Assembly: GCF_016863115.1 (NCBI RefSeq)
Contig: NZ_BOOG01000035.1
Span: 1 to 64,000 of the forward strand
Length of the DNA: 64,000 nucleotides
Direction: 5' to 3'
DNA from: Sphaerimonospora thailandensis
Lineage (GTDB): Bacteria > Actinomycetota > Actinomycetes > Streptosporangiales > Streptosporangiaceae
A program made the position numbers and the translations under genes. This document shows, piece by piece, positions 52,538 to 61,244 of this stretch (position 1 is its first letter; the number at the start of each line of letters is the position of its first letter). Below the pieces are notes generated by a model. The model made no database searches. It worked only from the letters and a program-made list of their open reading frames with translations, and was not told the origin of the DNA.

Positions 52538-53398
52538 ATGAAGGGCAAACGACGACTGACCGGCCTGATCATCGGACTCACCTTCGCCGCCGGCTGCGGC
52601 GGCGGTGTCACGAGTGCGGGGTCACCGGGTTCGTCGAAGTCGCACAGCCCATCGGGCACCCGGTCTCCCGCCACGCCCCGCGTCTCCCCGCCACCGCGGA
52701 CCGGGCTCCCCCGGCCGGGCGAGGTGGCGCGGATCCCCGTGCCGGCCAACGGGGTGCCGGTGATCAGCAGCATCCCCACGAAGCGGAAGGTCGTCTTCCT
52801 GACCATCGACGACGGGTGGGAGCAGGATCCCGGGTTTCTGCGCCAGGTGCGCGACCAGCGCATCCCGATCACGGTGTTCGCCATGCGGGACGCGGTCGAG
52901 GCCACCGGCTCGCCCGACGCCGCCTCGGGAGGCGGCCGGTACGTGGGCGCCGGCGGGTGGGACTACTTCCGCGAACTGCGGGACGCCGGCGCGCCCATCG
53001 AAGGCCACACCCTCACCCATCCCAATTTGCGGGCCCTCGGCTACGAACGGCAGAAGGCGGAGATCTGCGGGATGAGCACCCTCATCCGCCGGGAGGTCGG
53101 ACGCCGTCCCGCGCTGCTGCGGCCACCGTTCGGCAACTACAACGCGGACACCATCCGGGCGGCCGCCACGTGCGACATCAAGGCGATCATGATGTGGACC
53201 GCGACCGTCCAGCCGGAAGGAAAGATCGCCTATCAGGTGCCGGACAAGCGACTGCGTCCGGGCGACATTCTGCTGCTGCACTTCCGGCCCAACCTGGCCA
53301 GGGACTTCCGAGTGCTGGTCAAGAAGATCAAGCGTCGCGGGTTCGAGATCGGCGACCTGGGCGCCTACCTGAAGGCGGCAGGAGTGCCCGTCTCCTGA
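52538..53398 (+). CDS. Lipoprotein polysaccharide deacetylase family protein
   Basis: A 286-aa exported lipoprotein: N-terminal signal MKGKRRLTGLIIGLTFAAGC with the lipobox Cys, then a disordered Ser/Pro linker. The NodB-like core has VVFLTIDDGWEQD (metal-binding Asp), the IEGHTLTHPN His pair, and RPPFGNYNADTIRAAA. It probably removes acetyl groups from a cell-surface glycan or peptidoglycan. Monocistronic, divergent from coxG. Confidence 0.88.
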   Translation: MKGKRRLTGLIIGLTFAAGCGGGVTSAGSPGSSKSHSPSGTRSPATPRVSPPPRTGLPRPGEVARIPVPANGVPVISSIPTKRKVVFLTIDDGWEQDPGFLRQVRDQRIPITVFAMRDAVEATGSPDAASGGGRYVGAGGWDYFRELRDAGAPIEGHTLTHPNLRALGYERQKAEICGMSTLIRREVGRRPALLRPPFGNYNADTIRAAATCDIKAIMMWTATVQPEGKIAYQVPDKRLRPGDILLLHFRPNLARDFRVLVKKIKRRGFEIGDLGAYLKAAGVPVS

Positions 53399-53578
53399 AC
53401 CTCGTCCGCCCCGAGGCGTACGGCGGAATCAGCCGCGCGGGGGACGCGCGGGGCGCCCCCTTCCCCCGATCCTTCATCCCGCCGGACCGTTCGCCGCGGT
53501 GCCCGGCACGCCGGGCGGGGGAAGGGCGGGGGCGCCACCCGGTTGTGACGAAGATCGCACCCACGGGAGGAAGCAATG

Positions 53579-53625
53579 CTCTACAAATCGTAGTACTACT
53601 GATCGTAGGACTACTCGCTGTAGAG
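53579..53625. promoter_or_regulatory. Multi-palindrome operator upstream of cydA
   Basis: A perfect outer pair CTCTACA/TGTAGAG encloses two direct repeats ATCGTAGTACTACT and ATCGTAGGACTACT (15-bp period), each itself a palindrome of the CGTAG-CTAC type. TACTAC/GTAGTA half-sites resemble those of BlaI/MecI/CopY-family repressors. It ends 16 bp before the cydA start, next to the ribosome site. Confidence 0.6.
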
Positions 53626-53641
53626 TTCCGCGAGAGGGGAC

Positions 53642-55078
53642 ATGGACGCGCTGGACCTGGCACGGTGGCAGTTCGGGGTCACCACCGTGTACCACTTTCT
53701 TTTCGTACCTCTGACGATCGGTCTCGGCGTGTTCGTCGCCGCCATGCAGACCGCCTGGCACCGGACGGGCAAGGCCCACTACCTGACCCTCACCAGGTTC
53801 TTCGGGAAGCTCTTCCTGATCAACTTCGCGATGGGCGTGGTCACCGGACTGGTGCAGGAGTTCCAGTTCGGGATGAACTGGAGTGAGTACTCCACCTTCG
53901 TGGGTGACGTCTTCGGGGCGCCGCTGGCGATGGAGGCGCTGCTCGCCTTCTTCCTGGAGTCGACGTTCCTCGGCCTGTGGATCTTCGGGTGGGACCGGCT
54001 GCCCAAGCGGGTGCACCTCGCCTGTCTGTGGGCCGCGGTCATCGGATCCAACCTGTCGGCCTACTTCATCCTCGCCGCCAACGCGTGGATGAAGCACCCG
54101 GTCGGCTACGAGGTGGTCGACGGCCGGGCCAGGATGACCGACCTGTGGGCCGTGCTGACCAACTCCACGGCGCTCGCCCAGGTGCCCCACGTGGTCGGCG
54201 CGGCGTTCGTCGTCGCCGGGGGCTTCGTCCTGGCGGTCAGCGGCTACCGGCTCCTGCGGGAACGCGGCAGCGGCGAGCGGCCCCACATGTGGCGGGCGGC
54301 CCTGCGCACCGCCCTGGTCATGACGGCGATCGCCGGTGTCGTGGTCGCGGCGAGCGGCGACCTGTCCGGGCGGTTGCTGCACGAGCAGCAGCCGATGAAG
54401 CTCGCCGCCGCCGAGGGGCTGCGGCACGACACGGCCGGCGCGTCGTTCAGCGTCGTGCCCGGCGTCGAGGTGCCCGGCATGCTCAGCCTGCTCGCGGCGC
54501 ACGATCCGGCCGCCGTCGTGCAGGGTGTGGACGACGTCCAGGCCCGGTACGAGCAGGAGTTCGGCCCGGCCGACTACATGCCGAACCTCCCGGTGATCTA
54601 CTGGTCGTTCCGGGTGATGATCGGCTTCGGCATGGCCACGGTCGGGCTGTCCGCCCTCGGGCTGTGGCTCACCAGGCGCGGGCGTGGACACGGGCACGGC
54701 CGCGGGCGGCGCCGTACGGCACAGGCGGTCCCCGACTGGTTCGCCCGCGCGTGTGTGCTGGCCCTCCCGCTGCCGACGCTGGCGGTCATCGCCGGCTGGC
54801 TGCTCAGCGAGATCGGCCGCCAGCCGTGGACCGTGCAGGGCGAGCTCATGACGGCGGCGAGCGTCTCACCCGGCGTCAGCCTGACCGAGGTCGCGATCTC
54901 CCTCGCCGTCTTCACGGTCCTGTACGGCGTGCTCGCCGTCGCCGAGGGGGCGCTGCTCGTGCGCCACATCAAGGCGGGTCCGGAGGACCGGCCCGGCGAT
55001 CACCCCGAACGGCCCGTGCCCGCCCCCGCCGAGACCGAGCCGGGCGAGGCGCGGCTCACTCCCACGCTGATGTACTGA
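53642..55078 (+). CDS. cydA: Cytochrome bd quinol oxidase subunit I
   Basis: A 478-aa membrane protein carrying hemes b558, b595 and d, which reduces oxygen to water with quinol. WQFGVTTVYHFLFVPLTIGL contains the heme ligand His, EIGRQPWTVQGELMTAASV is the conserved periplasmic motif, and the short Q-loop form is typical of Gram-positives. The ATG follows GAGAGGGG. It is the first gene of the cydAB operon and lies behind an unusual palindrome array. Confidence 0.95.
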   Translation: MDALDLARWQFGVTTVYHFLFVPLTIGLGVFVAAMQTAWHRTGKAHYLTLTRFFGKLFLINFAMGVVTGLVQEFQFGMNWSEYSTFVGDVFGAPLAMEALLAFFLESTFLGLWIFGWDRLPKRVHLACLWAAVIGSNLSAYFILAANAWMKHPVGYEVVDGRARMTDLWAVLTNSTALAQVPHVVGAAFVVAGGFVLAVSGYRLLRERGSGERPHMWRAALRTALVMTAIAGVVVAASGDLSGRLLHEQQPMKLAAAEGLRHDTAGASFSVVPGVEVPGMLSLLAAHDPAAVVQGVDDVQARYEQEFGPADYMPNLPVIYWSFRVMIGFGMATVGLSALGLWLTRRGRGHGHGRGRRRTAQAVPDWFARACVLALPLPTLAVIAGWLLSEIGRQPWTVQGELMTAASVSPGVSLTEVAISLAVFTVLYGVLAVAEGALLVRHIKAGPEDRPGDHPERPVPAPAETEPGEARLTPTLMY

Positions 55079-55088
55079 GGAGCAGACC

Positions 55089-55994
55089 ATGGTCACGTTC
55101 TGGTTCATAGTGATCGCGTTCCTCTGGACGGGCTACTTCGTGCTGGAGGGGTTCGACTTCGGGGTGGGCGCGCTGCTGCCGGTGCTGACACGCGGCGATG
55201 CCGAGCGCAGGCAGCTGCTCGGCACCATCGGGCCCGTGTGGGACGGCAACGAGGTGTGGCTGATCACCGCGATCGGTGCGATGTTCGCCGCGTTCCCGGC
55301 CTGGTACTCGGGACTGCTGAGCGGCTACTACCTGCCCTTCTTCCTGGTCGTCGTGGGTCTCATCGCGCGCGGCATCGGCCTGGAGTGGCGGGGCAAGGTC
55401 GCCTCCCGGCGGGAGGTCGCCCTGTGCGACGCCGGCATCGTGACCGGCAGCGTGCTGACCGCGTTCCTGTGGGGCGCGATCTTCGGCCACCTCGTCCGCG
55501 GCACCGCGGCCGCGACCGTCATCGGGGGCGCGCTGTCCCTGTCGGTCGCCGTGCTGCACGGCGCGGTGTTCCTGTCGCTCAAGACCACCGGACCGGTCCG
55601 CGTCCGGGCCCGGCGGGCCGCGCTGCTCGCCTCGGCCGGCGCGATCCCCCTGGCGGTGCTGGCACTGCCCGGCATCGCCGACGCGGCGCCGTCGACCTGG
55701 CTCTGGGGCGTCGCGCTCGCGGCGACGGCCGCGCTCGCCGTCGGTGTCGCGCTGATCGCCCGGCGACGTGAAGGCGCGGCCTTCACCGCCACGACCGCGT
55801 TCATCATGCTGTCCACGGCCACGCTCTTCAGCGCGCTGTGGCGGGCTCCCCTGCCCGGGCTGACCGTGGCCGAGGCCGCCTCGGCTCCCTACACACTGAC
55901 CGTCCTCACCTGGATCGGCCTGCTCGCCCTGCCCGGCGTGCTCGCCTACCAGGCCTGGACGTACTGGGTCTTCCGCAGGCGCCTCACCGTGTGA
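55089..55994 (+). CDS. cydB: Cytochrome bd quinol oxidase subunit II
   Basis: A 301-aa membrane partner of CydA: FVLEGFDFGVGALLPVLTRG, WDGNEVWLITAIGAMFAAFP and GLLSGYYLPFFLVVVGLIAR are typical. It is somewhat shorter than the usual 330-340 aa. It lies 10 bp after cydA, and its end overlaps the molybdenum hydroxylase gene by 11 bp on the opposite strand. No cydCD transporter genes follow. Confidence 0.95.
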   Translation: MVTFWFIVIAFLWTGYFVLEGFDFGVGALLPVLTRGDAERRQLLGTIGPVWDGNEVWLITAIGAMFAAFPAWYSGLLSGYYLPFFLVVVGLIARGIGLEWRGKVASRREVALCDAGIVTGSVLTAFLWGAIFGHLVRGTAAATVIGGALSLSVAVLHGAVFLSLKTTGPVRVRARRAALLASAGAIPLAVLALPGIADAAPSTWLWGVALAATAALAVGVALIARRREGAAFTATTAFIMLSTATLFSALWRAPLPGLTVAEAASAPYTLTVLTWIGLLALPGVLAYQAWTYWVFRRRLTV

Positions 55995-58368
55995 GGCGCA
56001 GGGTGTGGAGGTCTGATGGGGAGATCGGCATCCGGTCGATGGGGATGCCCTCGGCGTCTTCGATCGCGGAGGCGATGACCGCCGAGACCGGGATCACCCC
56101 GGCCTCGCCGGCGCCCTTGATGCCGAGCGGGTTGAGCGGCGACGGCGTCTCCAGGTGGGCGGTCTCGATGCGGGGCACCTCGGTGGCGTAGGGCATCAGG
56201 AAGTCCATGAACGACGCGTTGAGCAGCTGGCCGTGCTCGTCGTAGGCCATCTTCTCGTAGAGCGCGCCGCCGACGCCCTGGGCCACGCCACCGTGGATCT
56301 GCCCCTCGACGATCATCGGGTTGATCAGCCTGCCGCAGTCGTGGACGACGGCGTAGCGCAGGATCTCGATCTCGGCGGTCAGCGGGTCGGTCCGCACAAT
56401 GGCCGCGTGCATGCCGCAGGCGAAGGTCGACCGGATCGGCGAGTAGTAGTCCTTGCCCTCCAGTCCCGGCTCCTGCCCCTCCTCGATGGGCGGCCGGTCC
56501 ATCGATGATGCCCCGGAGAACTGCGTGGCCCGCTGGGCCTCCTCGTCGAAGGCGTACCGCAGCGGGTTGGACAGCACGGCGACGGTCGCCAGCGGGATCG
56601 ACGCCGACGGCGCGCCGGCCACGTGGACGACCCCGTCGGTGATCTCCAGGTCGCGCGGGTCGGCCTCCAGGGCGTCGGCCGCGATCCGCAGCGCCTTCTC
56701 GCGCACCTTCCGGCAGGCGAGCGCGATGGCGTTGCCGCTCATGACCGCGGCACGCGAGGCGAAGGTGCCCACGGCGTACCCGAACCGCCGGGTGTCGCCG
56801 GTGACCACCGACACCTTCTCGATCGGCACGCCGAGTTCGGTGGCGGCGATCTGGGCGAACACGGTCTCATGACCCTGCCCCTGCGAGGTCAGTCCGGTCG
56901 ACACGTGGACCCGGCCGTCGGAGGTGATCTGCACGTGGCCGCCCTCGTACGGTCCGACCCCGGTGCCCTCGACGTAGCAGCCCAGCCCGATGCCGATCGT
57001 GCGGCCCTCGGCGGCGGCCGCGGCCTTCAGCTCCGGGAAGGAGTCCCAGCCGATCAGCTCCTTCAGCATGCGCAGCGCCTCGGGATAGTTCCCGCTGTCG
57101 TAGATCAGCGGCCGGCCGTCCTGGAAGATCAGGCCCTGGTCGTAGGGGAACTCGTCGGACTGGATGAAGTTCGCCGCGCGCACCTCGGTCCGGTCCAGGC
57201 CGAGATGCGCGGCGATCTTGTCCATCGTCCGCTCCATGCAGAACACGCCCTGCGGGCGCCCCGCGCCCCGGTACGGCGTGACCTGCACGGTGTTGGTGTA
57301 GATCGAGGAGAACTCCACCCGGTAGGCGCCGATCTTGTACGGCCCGAGCAGCTGGGTGGAGGTGATGATCGGCACGATGATTCCGTACGGCGTGTAGGCG
57401 CCGTGGTCGTGCAGGATGTTCACGTCGAGGCCGAGGACGCGGCCGTCGTCGTCGAAGCCGACCCGGACGTACTGCACCTGGCCCCGCTCGTGGGCGGAGG
57501 AGACGAAGTGCTCCCGGCGGTCCTCGGTCCACTTGACCTCGCCGCCGAGCAGCCGGGCCGCCCACGGGATCAGGACCTCCTCCGGCCACGGATGGACGAT
57601 CTTCACGCCGAAGCCGCCGCCCACGTCCGGCGCGATGACCTCGACCTTGGGCAGCGGCAGTCCCAGCTTGGCCGCGATCGCCATCCGCACGCTGGTGGAC
57701 GACTGCGTGGAGGAGTAGACGCGCAGCGACCGGTCGTCGTCGTCCCAGCGGGCGTACACCCCCCTGCCTTCCAGCGGCATGCTGGCGCTGCGCTCGACGT
57801 CCAGCCGGAACGCGAGCGTGTGCGGGGCGGTCTCGACGGCCTCGCGGGCCGACCTCCCGTCGGCCGACGGCACCTCCTGGACCAGGTGCGCCCCGACGTT
57901 GCCCGGCACGTCCCCGTGTACGAGGTGTACGGCCCGGGCCGCCTCCTCCACCCCGACCACCGGCGTGAGGATCTCGTAGTCGACGCGGATCAGCGAGCAG
58001 GCGTCCTCGGCCAGGTACCGGTCGCGGGCGACGACCATGACCACGGGCTCCCCGACATGCCGGACGATCTCGCGGGCGAGCGGACAGGCCGTGCGGCCGT
58101 GCGTCAGCGCGGGATGCGGGATCAGCAGCGGCAGCGGCTCGGCCAGCGCGCCCGGCAGGTCCTCCCAGGTGTAGATGGCGACCAGCCCGTCCACGTCGAG
58201 CGCCGCCGAGACGTCGATGTCCAGGATCCGGGCGTGCGCGTGCGGCGATCTGACGAAGGCGGCGGCCGGCGCACCCGCGCCGAGGTCGTCGAGGTAGCGG
58301 CCCCGGCCGGTGATGAGCCTGGCGTCCTCGCGCCGCTGGACCGGCTCCCCGAACAGTTTCGTCGTCAC
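55984..58368 (-). CDS. Molybdenum hydroxylase large (molybdopterin-binding) subunit
   Basis: A 794-aa xanthine-dehydrogenase-family catalytic subunit that hydroxylates an N-heterocycle or aldehyde using water. KLFGEPVQRREDARLITGRG, VGGGFGVKIVHPW, PYRGAGRPQGVFCMERTMD and the catalytic Glu in IKGAGEAGVIPVSA are visible. The CO-dehydrogenase loop AYxCSFR is absent, so it is not a CO dehydrogenase. The GTG at 58368 overlaps the preceding stop (GTGA). Last gene of permease-FAD-FeS-Mo; a pyrimidine is a likely substrate given the permease. Confidence 0.92.
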   Translation of the reverse strand: MTTKLFGEPVQRREDARLITGRGRYLDDLGAGAPAAAFVRSPHAHARILDIDVSAALDVDGLVAIYTWEDLPGALAEPLPLLIPHPALTHGRTACPLAREIVRHVGEPVVMVVARDRYLAEDACSLIRVDYEILTPVVGVEEAARAVHLVHGDVPGNVGAHLVQEVPSADGRSAREAVETAPHTLAFRLDVERSASMPLEGRGVYARWDDDDRSLRVYSSTQSSTSVRMAIAAKLGLPLPKVEVIAPDVGGGFGVKIVHPWPEEVLIPWAARLLGGEVKWTEDRREHFVSSAHERGQVQYVRVGFDDDGRVLGLDVNILHDHGAYTPYGIIVPIITSTQLLGPYKIGAYRVEFSSIYTNTVQVTPYRGAGRPQGVFCMERTMDKIAAHLGLDRTEVRAANFIQSDEFPYDQGLIFQDGRPLIYDSGNYPEALRMLKELIGWDSFPELKAAAAAEGRTIGIGLGCYVEGTGVGPYEGGHVQITSDGRVHVSTGLTSQGQGHETVFAQIAATELGVPIEKVSVVTGDTRRFGYAVGTFASRAAVMSGNAIALACRKVREKALRIAADALEADPRDLEITDGVVHVAGAPSASIPLATVAVLSNPLRYAFDEEAQRATQFSGASSMDRPPIEEGQEPGLEGKDYYSPIRSTFACGMHAAIVRTDPLTAEIEILRYAVVHDCGRLINPMIVEGQIHGGVAQGVGGALYEKMAYDEHGQLLNASFMDFLMPYATEVPRIETAHLETPSPLNPLGIKGAGEAGVIPVSAVIASAIEDAEGIPIDRMPISPSDLHTLRLTR

Positions 58369-58868
58369 CGGGCCCCCTCCTCCTTGTCGGCTCGGGTCTC
58401 GGCCTGGAGTTCGGCCGCGCGGTGGACCGCCTTGATGATGTTCTGGTAGCCGGTGCAGCGGCACAGGTTTCCGGAGATCGCCTCGACGACCTCCTCGTCG
58501 GTCGGTGCGGCGTTCTCCCGCAGGAAGGCCGTCACCGTGCACAGGAAGCCGGGGGTGCAGAAGCCGCACTGCAGGCCGTGGCACTCGGCGAAGGCCCGCT
58601 GCGCCGGCGACAACGTGCCGTCGGCGGCCGCCAGTCCCTCGACCGTGGTGATCTCGTGGCCGTCCGCGGTCGCCGCGAACATCAGGCACGAGCGGACCGG
58701 CTCGCCGTCGAGCAGCACCGTGCAGGCGCCGCAGACTCCGTGCTCGCAACCGACGTGGGTGCCGGTCAGGCCCAGATCGTGGCGCAGGCAGTCCGACAGC
58801 AGCCGCCGCGCGGGCACCGTCGCCTCCCGCACGACGCCGTTCACGGTCAGCGTGATCGGGTGGTTCAT
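58365..58868 (-). CDS. Molybdenum hydroxylase 2Fe-2S subunit
   Basis: A 167-aa electron-transfer subunit. The plant-type cluster CEHGVCGACTVLLDGEPVRSC and the second cluster region CGFCTPGF followed by NLCRCTGYQNIIKA are complete. It carries electrons from the Mo site to the FAD subunit. Overlaps both neighbours by 4 bp. Confidence 0.95.
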   Translation of the reverse strand: MNHPITLTVNGVVREATVPARRLLSDCLRHDLGLTGTHVGCEHGVCGACTVLLDGEPVRSCLMFAATADGHEITTVEGLAAADGTLSPAQRAFAECHGLQCGFCTPGFLCTVTAFLRENAAPTDEEVVEAISGNLCRCTGYQNIIKAVHRAAELQAETRADKEEGAR

Positions 58869-59746
58869 GTCCCCTCTTCTCCGGCCGCTTCGACGGCGGC
58901 GCCGCGCAGCGCCCGTACGGCGAGCACGCCGGTGAGATGCCGGCGGTAGTCGGCGGTCGCGTGGATGTCCGCTTCCGGCTCGATCCGGTCCCGTACGGCG
59001 GCCGCCGCCGCGGCCCAGTCGGCGGACGCCTCCGGACGTCCCCCACATGCATCGGCGACGTCCACGACCACCGGGATCGGGCCCACGCTGACGCAGGCGA
59101 CCCGGGCCGCCGCGATGCGGAAGTCCTCGTCCAGCGTCACCGCGGCCGCCACCCCCGCCATCGCGTAGTCGCCGTGCCGCCTGGCCACCTCGCAGAACGC
59201 GGTGCCCGACCGCGGCGGCCGCGCGGGGAAGAACGCGGAGACGGCCAGCTCTCCCGGTGCCGCGGCCGACTCCATCGGCCCGGTGAAGAACTCCGCCGCC
59301 GCCACCTCGCGCTCGCCGCCCCGGTGGGCGAGCCGTACGGAACCTCCGAGCAGGGCGAGAACCGCGGGCAGCTCGGCGGAGGGGTCGGCGTGTACGAGGC
59401 TGCCGACCACGGTTCCCCGGTTGCGGATCACCGGGTGGGCGACCAGGCGCAGCGCCTGGCCCAGCAGCGGCTGGACGGCCGCGGCCGGGGTGGACCGCTC
59501 GACGGTCGCGTGCCGGGCCAGTGCGCCCACGCGGACCCCGCCGGGTCCGGCCTCGACCGTGGCCAGCTCGGTCAGCCGGTTGATGTCGACGAGGTGCGCC
59601 GGCGCGGCCAACCGCATGTTGAGCAGCGGGATCAGGCTCTGGCCGCCCGCCAGGACCTTGCCGCCGTCCGGGCCGACCCGGGCGAGGACGTCGAGCGCCT
59701 CATCCAGGTCGGCCGGGGCGTGATAGTCGAACGGAGACGGTTTCAC
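58865..59746 (-). CDS. Molybdenum hydroxylase FAD-binding subunit
   Basis: A 293-aa FAD-binding subunit. KVLAGGQSLIPLLNMRLAAP is the FAD-binding signature and RNRGTVVGSLVHADPSAELP the second. The C-terminal CO-dehydrogenase-flavoprotein-like domain is also present. It lies 18 bp downstream of the permease and is coupled to the 2Fe-2S gene. Confidence 0.94.
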   Translation of the reverse strand: MKPSPFDYHAPADLDEALDVLARVGPDGGKVLAGGQSLIPLLNMRLAAPAHLVDINRLTELATVEAGPGGVRVGALARHATVERSTPAAAVQPLLGQALRLVAHPVIRNRGTVVGSLVHADPSAELPAVLALLGGSVRLAHRGGEREVAAAEFFTGPMESAAAPGELAVSAFFPARPPRSGTAFCEVARRHGDYAMAGVAAAVTLDEDFRIAAARVACVSVGPIPVVVDVADACGGRPEASADWAAAAAAVRDRIEPEADIHATADYRRHLTGVLAVRALRGAAVEAAGEEGT

Positions 59747-59764
59747 CGGCGTGGAACCTGCCTG

Positions 59765-61135
59765 TCAGCCGACCGCCGGGTCCTGTTCGCGTCCGATCTC
59801 CCCAACGGAGGCCTCCTTTGCCGGTCTGCGCGCGATGGCGCGGAGCAGGTGATATCCACCAAGTACCACGATGGTGCCGAACGCGATGCCGGCCAGCGAG
59901 AAGTCGCCGGTGACCTGGTGGGAGACCGGGCCGATGGCGAGGATGATGCCCGCGCCGACCGGCACCATGTTGATCGGGTCGGCGAAGTCCACCCGGTTCT
60001 CGACCCAGATCTTCGCGCCGAGCATGCCGATCATGCCGTAGAGGATGACCGTGATGCCGCCGAGCACGCCGCCGGGCGTGGCGGCGACGAGCGCGCCGAA
60101 CTTCGGGCACAGGCCGAACAGGATCGCGACGATCGCCGCGACGTAGTAGGCGGCGGTCGAGTAGACCCGGGTCGCCGCCATGACGCCGATGTTCTCGGCG
60201 TAGGTGGTGGTCGGCGAGCCGCCGACCGCGCTGGCGATCACGGTGCCGACGCCGTCGGCCGCGATGGCCTTGCCCATGTGGGGGTCGACGTCGGCGCCGG
60301 TCATCTCGCCGACGGCCTTGACGTGGCCGACGTTCTCCGCGATCAGGGCGATCACCGCGGGCAGCACGAGCACGACCGCCGACACCTGGAAGGTCGGCGC
60401 GTGGAAGTTCGGCAGGCCGATCCAGTCGGCGTCGATCACGCTCTGGAAGCTCACCCGGGGGTGCGTGTCGATCTCACCGATGCCCGCGTTGAACGCGGTG
60501 ATGTCCCCGAAGACCTTGTCCACGACCCAGGACAGGACGTAACCGAAGACCAGCCCGAGCAGGATGCCGATCCGGCCCAGGAACCCGCGGAACAGCACGA
60601 TGATCAGGAACGTCGCGATCATGGTGATCAGGGCGATCCAGGGGTCTTGCGGCCAGTAGGTTTCGGCCACCACGAAGGCGAGGCCGAAGCCGATCAGCAT
60701 GACCACCGCGCCGGTCACGACCGGCGGGAAGATCCGGTTGATGATCTGGGCGCCGAGGAAGTGGACCGCCACACCGATGGCGATGACCACCACGCCGACG
60801 ACGAGGATCGCACCGGTGACCGTGGCGCTGTCGCCTCCGGCCGCGCGGATGGCGACCACGCCGCCGACGAACGCGGCCGAACTGCCGACGTAGCTGGGGA
60901 TCTTGCCCTGCACGATGAGCAGGAAAATGATCGTCGCGACACCCGACATCATCACGGCGATGTTGGGGTCGAGTCCCATGACCAGGGGGAACACGAATGT
61001 GGCGCCGAACATCGCGATGACGTGCTGGGCGCCGATGCCGACCGTGCGCGGCCAGCTCAGGCGCTCATCGGGCTTTACTACCTCACCCGGCGCCAGGTTT
61101 CGCCCATCGCCGTGTACTTTCCATTTCAGAGCCAT
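59765..61135 (-). CDS. Nucleobase:cation symporter-2 (UraA-like uracil-type permease)
   Basis: A 456-aa permease with about 14 membrane segments. IAMFGATFVFPLVMGLDPN and TTYAENIGVMAATRVYS are the NCS2 motifs. The latter is very close to the uracil transporter UraA, whereas xanthine/urate permeases carry QNxG forms. ATG 61135 has AAGGGG 6 nt upstream. It probably brings a pyrimidine to the downstream molybdenum hydroxylase. Confidence 0.92.
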   Translation of the reverse strand: MALKWKVHGDGRNLAPGEVVKPDERLSWPRTVGIGAQHVIAMFGATFVFPLVMGLDPNIAVMMSGVATIIFLLIVQGKIPSYVGSSAAFVGGVVAIRAAGGDSATVTGAILVVGVVVIAIGVAVHFLGAQIINRIFPPVVTGAVVMLIGFGLAFVVAETYWPQDPWIALITMIATFLIIVLFRGFLGRIGILLGLVFGYVLSWVVDKVFGDITAFNAGIGEIDTHPRVSFQSVIDADWIGLPNFHAPTFQVSAVVLVLPAVIALIAENVGHVKAVGEMTGADVDPHMGKAIAADGVGTVIASAVGGSPTTTYAENIGVMAATRVYSTAAYYVAAIVAILFGLCPKFGALVAATPGGVLGGITVILYGMIGMLGAKIWVENRVDFADPINMVPVGAGIILAIGPVSHQVTGDFSLAGIAFGTIVVLGGYHLLRAIARRPAKEASVGEIGREQDPAVG

Positions 61136-61244
61136 ATGAAGCCCCTTCGGGTAACGGGCCGTGGGCCGGTGGCCACCCGCACTCGACCGTTTGGGGCACT
61201 TTAGGTCTGGCCGCGCCCATAGACATGGGCATGATCTGCCAAAC

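Noticed and set aside
55984-59746. Aerobic CO dehydrogenase (coxMSL)
   Set aside because: Subunit layout and a nearby CoxG fit, but the large subunit lacks the AYxCSFR loop that defines form I CO dehydrogenase.
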